Shown here: positions 34,587 through 44,664 of the stretch, in pieces | Position numbering within the stretch: position 1 is the first letter of the stretch | Layout: every line of letters begins with the position of its first letter | Origin: Vandiemenella viatica | Taxonomy: Eukaryota; Arthropoda; Insecta; Orthoptera; Morabidae | Direction: 5' to 3' | NCBI GenBank assembly: GCA_031002005.1 | Contig: JARYHS010008074.1 | Coordinates: 351,998,932-352,062,931 of the forward strand | DNA length: 64,000 nt | The notes under the pieces: generated by a model | The model's input: the letters and a program-made list of their open reading frames with translations, nothing else | Database searches by the model: none | What the model was told of the DNA's origin: nothing | Translations under genes and position numbers: made by a program

Positions 34587-34659
34587 CTCCGTGGCAGTGA
34601 GACGGCTGTAGTTGGAGGATACTCTGTGGATTAGGTCCTTCGCACAGCCGTTATATATG
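34587..34659 (-). promoter_or_regulatory. core promoter and non-coding first exon, minus strand
   Basis: A minus-strand TATATAAC box lies at about 34652-34659. About 65-70 bases downstream is a consensus 5' splice site, GGAG|GTAAGT (34587/34586). The GC-richer region extends upstream to about 34860. This is the geometry of a TATA promoter with a short 5' UTR exon. It might serve the 31270-31359 exon as an alternative start, or another gene off to the left. Confidence 0.4.
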
Positions 34660-34869
34660 GTATTCAGAGCGGGAGCCACCGTGGTACATCCCCGTGGGCT
34701 TCACCCACCGCTGTGATCGCCTTCCGAGAAATGCCATTAACTTCTGTGACTAATACGCTTAGTGGCGCGCACGTACTGAGCGATAATACAGCTACAAGGA
34801 CGGAGGCGGTAATACACGAGCCACGAGGAGAGTCGACGGTGCACTCAGTGTATCGCGATCAGTATAGTA

Positions 34870-36060
34870 CAACTTCACTAACATGCATTTAGCCGACTTG
34901 AATCATTTCAAACTATCTTCCTAATTTCTCAGTTTACTACGATTCAGGCGAATCAATGATTTTGTACAAAAGTTGTTGTTACTAGTTTCGTAGCGATAGA
35001 GTAGATGCACAAACATGTTTTGGGGCGTTTTTGGTTTAGAATTTTCCACCACTAGAGATAAGTTATTCAGCAACTTCAATGCCAACATATTCCTGACTCA
35101 TCTGCCTCCAAACGAAACTTTCCTTCTTTCTTATAACTGAAATCTGGTAATGATTTATGGTAATGCTAATCTCTTTCAGGCGTCATAGCCACTGTATACA
35201 TTACACACACTACTCACACCTTTCTTCTAATAGCTCCTTCCTCCTTAATCATATCAACCATTAATACTATTTCGGTGAACTACTTTAGCTACATCTTTAC
35301 ATTTCCAATTGCAGTTTGTATTTGATATCCATTGCGTATACGTATGAATGTAAACCATGACTTAAGTAATATTTGTCCGATGATAAGGAAGTGTTGCGTT
35401 AAATCATTTGTCGTGGTAGATTGTGGCAGAAGACATTTGAATGTTCCTTTTAATGCAAACTTTAACGGTTCCAAATAACACTCCATAATGAAAAATCAGT
35501 GTTTCCATGTACAAATATTATTTTTGTAATTAAATTCATGTTGTGATTCATCTGAATTAGTTTAAATAGTTTTACATTATGCTCCCACCGGTAAAAGTAT
35601 TAAATGGTGAGCACACTCCTGCTACTAAGTGATCACTAGATAATTCTAAAACTGGATGGCCGAACACGGTTTTGAACCTACGTTATACAGAATGTCACTA
35701 ATTGACGAAGCTCGAAAAAAAAAAAAACTTTTTGATAGTTGGAAGGGACAAGGATTGCACTGTAATAAATACATTATTCCGATTAGAACTAAAATACAGT
35801 ACAGGAAATTATAGGAAGGAAACAAAGAATTAAATTCCGTGCGCTAAATGTTAAATATTGCCAACGTTTGCAAGGAAGTAGTATCACTCATGGAGGAAAG
35901 AAATACAGTATATTGAGACGACGCAAGAGACCTTCACCACGCATTGAAGTGAAGCCGGGCGGAGAAGTAGTGGGGGGAAGGGGGGGGGGGGAGGGGCGCA
36001 TCCATACAGACACGGGATGTAAGTACAAAAACCTCAAGGGGACTCTAGGATAAACGTAAC
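34870..36060. other. AT-rich DNA with a G-rich patch
   Basis: No gene recognised. A purine tract with runs of G lies at about 35968-35996. Confidence 0.3.
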
Positions 36061-36063
36061 GCC

Positions 36064-36520
36064 GCAATCTGGTGATGGATTATTATGTAAGTCGATGAGA
36101 CAAATAAAAAATGAAGAATAATTATTTTTTTGATATCATGCCTAGTTTCAGAAATATTAGATGTTTTTGGTTGAAATTCAGAAGAAAAAATTCGTCAAAG
36201 TCAAATTTAATCATGTATTCTTATTTAAAAAGACGAGACAAATAAAAAATAAAGAATAAAAATTTTCGATATCTCGCCTAGTTCTCGATATAATATACTG
36301 TATCAATAGTGAGGTGACTTGAGTTGAAATGCAGAAGAAAAATTTCGTTAAAGTCAATTATGATGATCGATTCTTATGTAACACGACGAGACAAATCTAA
36401 AATAAAGAATATAAGTTTTCCATATCTTGCTTAGTTTTCGGGATATACTGTCTCCAAATTGAGGGGATTAGGTTGATGTGCGGCCTGGACCAAAAATTAA
36501 TTCTGCTAAAGCCGCAATGA
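36064..36520 (+). repeat. tandem repeat, about three diverged ~140-153-bp units
   Basis: Anchoring on GAGACAAAT, units start at 36097, 36235 and 36388, giving periods of 138 and 153 bp. Each unit repeats the order: GATG...TTCTTATGTAA, GACGAGACAAATAAAAAATA, TCGATATCTCGCCTAGTT, then GCAGAAGAAAAATTTCGTTA or a GCGGCCTGGACC variant. Two more units of the same family lie inside the hAT-like element at 43130-43430. Confidence 0.75.
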
Positions 36521-36529
36521 ATTACATAG

Positions 36530-37669
36530 TGGACATGCAGAATGGATATTTCAGTTTTATTACTATCACTTATGGTTAGGTTTAAATGCGGCCTAGATCA
36601 GAATAAAAATAGTTATCTTGTTAACATACATCGTTAGCTTAATTGGGAATAGCTGGAAGAAGTTTATATCGCGATACACGTTTTGTCACTAACATGGTTA
36701 GCATGAAATTACTAATAGATAAATTCTTTGTCCCTTATGGAACAACAAAATCATTCTGGTACAGACTGCATTTAGACTTAACCACAATCTCCACTAAATT
36801 GCCGCTACAGAATCAAACTATGTAGACACATCCACACACGCGTATTTTAATCGCAAACTGCATTTGGGGTAACAACATCGTTTGCTTCATCAAGATTCAT
36901 AGATGGCACAAGATGGCATTATAAAATACTTAGACACATTAGAAAATGAAATAATCACAGCATCAAACACAATGTGAACTTTACATTTGTATGGATTCGC
37001 AATATGGCCGCTGTCGCCACCGCGCATGCGCAGTATCAGCCGAGAGTTTACAGGCGGCATCACAGATTTAACGTCATTTCTCCTCCATATATTTCCTTCC
37101 TCCATGGTATCACTTATGCTAACGGAGACAAACATTATCGTCAAAAAGCGGTTCGCAGAAGTTAATTGAAAGTGGTTTATTAGCTATCCGGTTCTCAAAC
37201 GACTGACTCTCCGCTATTGAGTTGAGGTGGTAGCATAGGATTCACGATACGTTTTCCTAATTAATTTATTTATCAACATATAATTATGTGCTGCTTTATT
37301 TAGGGCACTGAATGTTTGCAGGATTGCGCGATCTGAGGAGACTGTTGTTCACAGCTAATGAGCTCTGCTCGCTGGTGGGACTATGAAAACTGTGACTGTC
37401 ACTTCCCTTACGATTTAACCTAGCTTGGCATCCTACCCTGAAGCACTGCATCTGGCTAGTGCAGAGAAAGGCTGACGGGTGGAATACATGTTTCTACTGC
37501 TGAGAGCGAATAAAACTAGTTCCGCGTGACACTGAAGCAATTAAGGTCATGATATATGGCGGAAATTCAAACATTTAACTCCAATGTACTAACCCTGAAA
37601 ATTTTAATTTAGTAACTTTTACCACACTTTCATAGGTAGTAGTTGTATTCTCGGTCGGCGCTAGGATTC
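36530..37669. other. intergenic DNA, nothing recognised
   Basis: A possible further decayed unit (GCGGCCTAGATC) occurs near 36590. A modestly GC-rich stretch lies near 37000-37070. No exon signals were convincing. Confidence 0.3.
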
Positions 37670-37875
37670 TCGGGTCCTTGTAAACGTTATTTCCTTACGA
37701 GGTCGTTAAAGGCGAAAGGAATTCTGTCATGGCCTTTTATAGGAAGCGTCTTGGCATTCACCTGAAATTTGGGAAAATAATGGAAAATACCTATCTGGAT
37801 GCCTGTATGGAGATTCGAACCACCATCCTTCCGAATGCGAGGCCAGTGCTTTATCGCTCACCCTCTACGCTTTAT
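37670..37875 (-). mobile_element. tRNA-derived SINE, second copy
   Basis: On the minus strand the head gives GTGAGCGATAAAGCACTGGC and GGTTCGAATCTCC (B box). The body is that of the 24703-24960 SINE (GGCATCCAGAT, CCTATAAAAGGCCATG, GAATTCCTTTCGCC). It is more diverged than that copy, hence older. No TSD was identified. Confidence 0.75.
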
Positions 37876-37947
37876 ATGGGGCTTGGTCGAAGAAATAGGA
37901 GTACTGCATGGAAGGTAAAAGATTACCATGGAAAGAAGCCGGCACTT

Positions 37948-37949
<2 letters not shown>

Positions 37950-37990
<41 letters not shown>

Positions 37991-38110
37991 AAAGGGTGTC
38001 TGGGATTGAAATAAATTACCGAGGAAAGCAATGAATAATTTACCAAAAGCACTGAAAAAGTTTAAAATTGAATTTCGTAAATCACAATAATATACAGGAG
38101 ACGAATTTAA
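37950..38110 (+). pseudogene. LINE 3' fragment (family at 39085 and 63060), plus strand
   Basis: A T run (37950-37989) is followed by AAATTACCGAGGAAAGCAAT and AATAATTTACCAAAAGCACT. This is the same C-terminal reading (NNLPK.LKKFK) seen on the opposite strand at 39150-39240. It is only about 120 bp long. Confidence 0.5.
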
Positions 38111-39084
38111 TAATATAAGTAGGTATATAGGATAATAATAATAACACAAAAAAACATTAAGAAAAGTTTGATGGGATGGCTAGGAAAACTGTCATTGGAG
38201 CATGGGCTCCATCGCAATTAAAGCAAATTCAATTCCTAACACAGGTTCGAGCCATTCTTGAGTTCCTAGCGGATTTCGAATAAACCTTTGAAAAAATCCT
38301 CCGGTTTAGCCAGTTAAAGTGCGCTGTATGTACTAAACGAGGGAGATGATCGGGTCAGGTTCAAACAGCTCCAGACTACGGGCCTAGTATACCACCCTTT
38401 CTTATTATGCTTATTTGGTGGTTTTCGATTAACATATAAGCGAGCTTTCTCCTAAAAAGTTACTTCTTTTTCTTTCCTTGGTAAGAATCGTCTTCCGCAA
38501 CGCGGCTAGCACAAATAATTACAATCTAAGATATTTCATTGTCATCATCATCAATGTAAGTAATTCTGAGGGAATTTGTTCCGAAACAAAATAAGCAAAA
38601 ACGTTGCAATTACTGGCAAAATTTGAAGCTCCAAACAAGAGAACAGTAAATCAAATAAAGACGATTTTGTTTCGTTAGTACTGCAATACTTAAAATAGCA
38701 AGTGGCCTGAGAATCTCCTTGTTTAATATACAAATACATGCAACTGCGCAAATAAAAGAAGCAAGTCTGCCAGCAGTACCGTAGGTTCAAATTCACCGAA
38801 CCGTAAGACTGTGTTAACGTTTAGAATGCATGCACCATTTCTTACTCCGAAAATCTTGGCCGGCTAGTGGCAATTCTCTGAGTGAATAAATATACTAAAC
38901 ACACATCAAGTTTTCATTTGTAGAAATTCGACGCAAGCAGGAGATATTCTATCAATTTGTTTAATGAACATATCCTTGAAATTCCTTGCCTATCCACGAT
39001 ATGTTGGTACATAATACGAATTTTAACAAAGATAATTATTACAAGCACTATGTGAACCAAATTTTAGTTTCTTAATTAATTACG
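38111..39084. other. intergenic DNA, nothing recognised
   Basis: AT-rich sequence without a recognisable gene or element end. Confidence 0.3.
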
Positions 39085-39975
39085 ATAGAACACACACTAC
39101 AATGCAATTTCCCTACACACTAATTTTCCCCTTTCTTCCTGACTACTTTTGTCCTCTACGAATTTCAGCTTTTAATTTTTTGAGCATTTTTGGTAAATTA
39201 TTCATCATTTCTCTTGTTAATTTATTGAAATACCTTACTCCCCTAAAGACGAATAAAATTTTCCCACAGCCTCATGCCTATAATCGAATTCCATTCTGTG
39301 GCCATGGTTGTCTTTTCCTTTCTGTGCACCTCTATTAATTCTTAAGCCAACATCTTTCCAAGCCTCATTACCAATACACTCCTTGTACAATCCGACCATT
39401 CACTTCATCTTCCTCCTGTTAATCATTCCAGCTCCTTTATCTTATGAGTTACTGATTGCGTTCTGTAGAAATTTTCAAAGACAAATCCAGCAGTCTTTTG
39501 CACCCCCTCCAAGTGCTGTATTTGATACCCAAAATGTGAGTCCCATATTATACCACCATATGATCTGACCTAAGTTTTTTTAACTCAATTCCATCATTTC
39601 TCTGCTACATCCCCTCATCACTCTCTCCACTTAGTGAATGATTTTGAAACCTATTCCTAGCACCTATCCAATTTGTCCTGCCCTGTTGACTTTATTATCA
39701 AATGTAATGCCAGGTTATTTACTTTAAAGTCTTCAACAAGCACAATTATAATCACTCTTTAGTTTTTGTGTGTATCTAATAAGCTGACTCTTCTTTGTAC
39801 TTACGTTCATCCCATGTTAACCTACCCAACTAGATATGATACCCTACAGTTGTTCGTAGTCTTGTCCCACTTTGTCCCTATTATAAAACACTATACAATC
39901 GGGAAACAACCTATCTTCTGACAGTAAACCATCAACACAGTCATTCATTGGAATAACAAAATTGGATTTTTAATT
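39085..39975 (-). pseudogene. decayed CR1/Jockey-like LINE RT C-terminal part
   Basis: Aligned by eye with the better copy at 63060-64000 it shares the same order on the minus strand. The order is the fingers/palm debris (complement of ACAGTTGTTCGTAGTCTTGT), the thumb (complement of CTTTAGTTTTTGTGTG), and the tail with a NNLPK-like segment. Frameshifts throughout. Only the 3' half of the LINE is present. Confidence 0.6.
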
Positions 39976-39980
39976 CCATA

Positions 39981-40120
39981 TTTTTTTTTTTTTTTTCTGT
40001 CATCAGTTTTTCGACTGGTTTGATGCAAACCTCCATCCCTTCCTACCATGTGCTAACCTCTTCTTCTCTACATATCCCTTACAATCCACATCCTCAGTTA
40101 TCATTTTCCCCAATTATAGG
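39981..40120 (-). pseudogene. RTE-like LINE 3' end fragment
   Basis: A T run at 39981-39996 is followed by GTTTTTCGACTGGTTTGATG and CCTACCATGTGCTAACCTCT. This is the same 3' end as at 28980-29060 (GTCTTTTGACTGGTTTGATG). About 120 bp remain. It is inserted next to the CR1/Jockey-like fragment. Confidence 0.7.
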
Positions 40121-40171
40121 CACAGAAAAAAAACAAAAACAAATGATGCACTTTTTATAATTTAACCAAGT

Positions 40172-40173
40172 GA

Positions 40174-40207
<34 letters not shown>
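40172..40207. repeat. (TA)n microsatellite
   Basis: About 36 bases of alternating TA with one interruption. Confidence 0.9.
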
Positions 40208-40212
<5 letters not shown>

Positions 40213-40579
40213 TCTTTTTTGTGCAAAAGCATATTTACGATGACATTAAAGGACTGGACTGAAAGAAACCGATATGTTATTACGCAGTTATTTGTAAAAT
40301 CTTCTCGGGAAGAAATTCAGCAATTCAGCTGTGATCATCTCAAATCAATCTGCAGTGCAATAATATTTCTTATAAGAACTGATAAGTGTGATGCATAACA
40401 GGTTTTGTCTTGTACATAATTGCTAAAAAAACTGAAATCGAAGTCTTTATAATTCAGATCAATAGTACATCAAATTCTGCATATTTTTCCTTCCAGTATA
40501 ATTTAATAAATGGAACAATTTTTATGAAAAATGCGGAGTATAAGTAATATCATGTAATCTCCAACTTAACCCTCTATTT

Positions 40580-41900
40580 CTTAATGTTTCTGTTGCATAG
40601 TGGCAAATTCCTGAGCACCTAATTACAATTCTTACATATTTTTATCTTGAAATCCTTCACGGCCTGTGGTATGTTGTTCTGGTAATTTCAACATATAAAT
40701 CTAGCTGCAATTATCTGCATCCTCTCCAACTCCAGTATTTGATACTTGTAATGTGGGTCTTATATCATCACACAATACTCTAGCATGGCTCTGAACTAGT
40801 GTTGTAAAAAAAAAAAAAAAAAAGTTTTTTTCCGACTTGAAAAAAAAATGAAAAAAAATGCAAAAAAATGCGAAAAAAACATGTTTTTTCATAACTACTA
40901 AATTTCACATTTTTAAGGCATTTATCATTTAATATGACTGTTTTAGAGTTTGTACTAAGTACTTATCATAATTTTTAAATCCAGTAGGGGAAAAAAATTA
41001 CAAAAATATTATCAACATTGACTGAAGTTTTCTTTTACGAACGGGGCTTCCCGAAAAGGCTAGGTTGCGCGAGAAGGAATCCCCATTCCCCGTTGTTTGG
41101 ATTGATACTCGCTATTTGAACTATTGCTGCCAGCGCTGCGAATTTATCTGTAAACCTACGGATATTTTCAAAAAATTAGGAATTTTTTATTTATCTACGG
41201 GTATTTTTGCCTATTTTTATTACTTATTGTGCCTTCCTTATATTCGTATACTTGTTAAGCATATAGTGATACTGAGTCATTAAATTGTCAGTAATTATGA
41301 ATCATTTCCTTGCAACGTTGGCGTAAACCAACGATTGAAAAGAATTAAAGCTCCCATTTTGTGTGAAAATAAATTTAAATTCAAACTTAAAAGACCTTAA
41401 TACAGAACTATCGGTGCAGCCTTGCTCACAATTTAATATTGCAATCTCAAAAGCTTTTGCGTGTAATTATTTCTGAAGTTATGGATGTAGAGCAGAAAGA
41501 ATAAGAAACAGAAAATTACTACTCCGGCCGAACTAGTGTTGGTAGTATTGATACTAGTGAATGTGGTACTGACATAGAGGATGAATAAAAATTGTTACCT
41601 ATAGAGGTATTTATAAATCATTATGTAAGACATTATATGATTTAGTAAGATTTAAACACAAATGTAAAATGTAAGTACCATAAATAAAACTATAATTTAT
41701 CATATATTGTTTTCTGAAGAAAAAAAACAATTTAGAAAAATAAAACAACGGTGGTAAGTTTTTTTTTTTTCACAAATCTGTTTTTTGTTTTGTTTTTTTG
41801 TTTTTTTTTTTTAATTTGCTACACCATTCTGAACAACGATTAGTAACCCATTTCTCTTATATCCCTATAATATCCTTTCATTATCCACTCCTTTACCCTA
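40580..41900 (-). pseudogene. CR1/Jockey-like LINE fragment split by a hAT-like element
   Basis: The left piece (40580-40796) carries complement of CCTCTCCAACTCCAGTATTT and AATGTGGGTCTTATATCATC. The right piece (41835-41900) carries AGTAACCCATTTCTCTTATA and ATCCACTCC. Both align in order with the copy at 63280-63420. The interruption is an element with an 8-bp TSD. Confidence 0.5.
40797..41826. mobile_element. hAT-like non-autonomous element in a LINE
   Basis: The ends TAGTGTTGTAAA and (inverted) TGGTGTAGCAAA match at 9 of 12 positions. The flanking octamers CTCTGAAC (40789-40796) and TTCTGAAC (41827-41834) match at 7 of 8. Interior is A/T-rich with long A and T tracts and no transposase. 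The filled LINE site supports the boundaries. Confidence 0.6.
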
Positions 41901-42580
41901 CGTTTAAGGTAATGTTTACTGGACCATTTTAAAACTTTTTAAATAAAGTGTATGCCGTATATTTTACATGGATTTTATTTTCAACACCTAATATGCAGAA
42001 TTTATTTTTTCGAAAATTTATTTTTATTCCAATATATTACAAAGCGCTGATGTTTGGTCATTCTAAGATTGAATACTAATTACCTTTTAATATTGTTTTC
42101 GTATTATATTTTTCTTTGAAAAAATTTATATTGTAATATATAAAGTTTAATTAACTTTTTTGACTTTCAAATTGTTACTGTTAATTGGGTACAAAACACG
42201 TCCAAACATATTAGTCTTTACAAAAGATAATATACCATCCTATAAAGCATAACGGAGAAATTTTCATACTGCTTTCGTGAGAATTAGGGAAAACTTTAAT
42301 TCGTTTGAAACGTTTTACATTACTACTCCAGGAAACTTTTCCTTTGTGCATTACAAATTTTTGAGTTTATATGCACAAAATAAATTTGCTCCTGAAATGT
42401 TTACTTCATTCCTGTTTTACTGCGATAAACAAGAGCACATAGTTTTGGTTACGAATTGGTTCATATGTACTTCCAACAATGTTGTTAAATTTTTAAGAAA
42501 AGAAAACCGAAATTAGAAAGTGAGTTTCTCCACCGTTGGTAGAAGTTAGTTTTCGTGTTCTAATGGTAATGTAGTAAGGC
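41900..42580. other. AT-rich DNA, nothing recognised
   Basis: A short open frame from 42277 (+) matches no known family. Confidence 0.3.
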
Positions 42581-42869
42581 CTATACAATAGGGTTATCAG
42601 AATTTTTTCTCCAAATCCGGGGACACTAAATAACTTTTTCACAAAAAAAACGGGGACGCTTTCGGCATTTGTCTTAATTACGCGTTGTACTTTTATAAGT
42701 TAGTACCTGGGTGACCGATCTTCGCTCGGGATCTTTCGATTTATGTTCAATATCCAAGATTTCGAGTAATGTTTGATTAAAGTAAATGGCTTGAAGGCTT
42801 CCTAGGCGTTTTAAGATGCACAGTTAACCAAAGACAAGTTTAACTAACATCAGTAGGCTTACTTGAACC

Positions 42870-43015
42870 TTCTACGTAATGAGGTTAGAGCCGTTTCGAG
42901 AAACCAATTGCAAAAATTGCTCCTTTTAAAAAAAAATCTTGTTAAATGCTTGCAAAACAAAACGTTATCTACATATGAAATTTCATCCAAATCGCTAGAT
43001 CCATTTGCGAGACCG
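42870..43015 (+). repeat. dispersed repeat, copy A (pairs with 44085-44245)
   Basis: It shares with copy B the order GAGCCGTTT.CGAGA, AAACGTTATCTA, AAATTTCATCCAA.TCG and CGAGA. Direct orientation within the same element; possibly remains of internal repeat structure. Confidence 0.5.
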
Positions 43016-43129
43016 AATAATAAATTGTTTTCAAAGAAAAATGTTATTATTATGTTAAATAGAAATCTTAATGCCAGTCAGGGATTAATTAATGGTGCGA
43101 GATTTGTGGTAATTCAGGGGATTCTACGA

Positions 43130-43430
43130 TAACCCTTGATGATGGATTCTTATGTGTCTCGAAGAGAAAAATTGATTGTAAAAAATATATATATATCGCT
43201 TAGTTCTTGAGATATTATATCTCGAAATTTGACGTGGTTGGTTGAAATGCGACCTGGACCAGAAGATAAATTTCGCCATAGCCAAGTTTGATGATGAATT
43301 CGTATGAAACTCGTCGAGACAAATCGAAATTAAGGAATTTATTTTTCTGATTTCTCAAGTAATGTGGCTAGGATTAGATCCGGCCTGGACCAAAAAAAAC
43401 CCCACCAAAGCTACTATGTCTATAGGGGAG
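43130..43430 (+). repeat. two ~152-bp tandem units (family at 36064)
   Basis: Anchors GAGAAAA (43164) and GAGACAAAT (43316) are 152 bp apart. Units share TGATGATGGATTCTTATG, TCGCTTAGTTCTTGAGATAT and GCGACCTGGACCAGAAGATA with the 36-kb array. Confidence 0.7.
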
Positions 43431-44084
43431 AACCGGGTAATGACGAACAGCGGGCAATACCGAACACGTATCCTTCCCCCTCCAGATGTATAATTTCTTA
43501 GATCCGTGAGGTGCTGCCGTCTAGTGGAAACAAAGCGAAACCGCAGCGCCGACCACGCCATCTTGCCAGTTCAGATGAGTTAGTGGATGACGAAAGTGCG
43601 TTTACGATCTAAGAACATCACCTTATGATTTGGGGTATGTATACGTTATTATTCACAGTTGATGTTTTAATAATATGCTCTATAAGTTCTATAAGAATTC
43701 ATCATCAGATTGTGACGTCACGGTAATTATAGAACATCATCAATGCTAAATTCATTCACTCCGATAAAACTATGCTCATACCTCGCGTAGTAGTATTTAA
43801 TGACAATCTAACAACCACATGTTTGGTCAAAAAGTAAACGATGATTACATTATAACTGGTACCGGTAATATTATTTTCAAATATGTTTCTGTAAAGTATA
43901 AACTCTGACAAAACCAATGATAAATTTTTAATTATCTTCCTTTTTAAATGTTTACAATTAAACTTGCAGTGTTAATATTTCCACAGGTCAGCCAGTATAC
44001 AAAAACTGTTCGTTTAAATATTCTTTGAAATCAAAGAGAATCTATTTGTAGGCTTCCTGGTACCTGAATTGTCTACGAGATGGC

Positions 44085-44241
44085 GCTAGTGCCGTTTTCG
44101 AGATACCGAGTCAAAAAATTGTTCGTATTTTGTAAACTCGCTTTTTTGTAGGGAAGACAACTATTTAGATAATCTTAAAAGTCGAAACGTTATCTAAACA
44201 TCAAATTTCATCCAAGTCGTCATAGCCGTTTCCGAGATCCG

Positions 44242-44245
<4 letters not shown>
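44085..44245 (+). repeat. dispersed repeat, copy B
   Basis: Direct repeat of 42870-43015 with a ~40-base insertion. It is followed immediately by a TA microsatellite (44247-44289). Confidence 0.5.
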
Positions 44246-44246
<1 letters not shown>

Positions 44247-44288
<42 letters not shown>

Positions 44289-44289
44289 G
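44247..44289. repeat. (TA)n microsatellite
   Basis: About 43 bases of alternating TA with one interruption. Confidence 0.9.
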
Positions 44290-44664
44290 ACCTATAAGAA
44301 TTGCTCATTTAAAGTTATAAGATATGATTACAGGTTGGATTAGCTAAAAAGCCACATATTGTTTATATTTTTATTTGAAATGAGGATCACAGACAGCCAT
44401 GTTGCACACAGCAAGGAGACTTGATTATCCTTGTAATTTTCTTTTATTCCTACAAGGAAAGAAGTGTGCTTCATATCTCTTGCTTTAAAATGAATGCATT
44501 AGCAAATCAGGGCTTTTAAAGAACTCTCGCTTGATTAAAAAAAATTCTGAGGACAACAGTAAAAATTCGGGGACATTGCGGGGACGAAATCTGTCCGGAG
44601 ACAGAGAGCTAAATACGGGGACTGTCCCCGGCAAACGGGGATATCTGGTAACCCTACTATACAA

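Larger units (their letters stand above)
42589..44656. mobile_element. large hAT-like non-autonomous element with composite cargo
   Basis: The ends are inverted repeats TAGGGTTAYCAGA. They are flanked by a perfect 8-bp direct repeat CTATACAA (42581-42588 and 44657-44664). Both subterminal regions carry CGGGGAC motifs (GGGGACACTAAA, ACGGGGACGC at left; several GGGGAC at right). No transposase is readable. Inside are two ~150-bp tandem units (43130-43430), a related pair of segments at 42870-43015 and 44085-44245, a block starting GGGGAGAACCGGGTAATGAC (43425) and a TA microsatellite. Confidence 0.75.
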
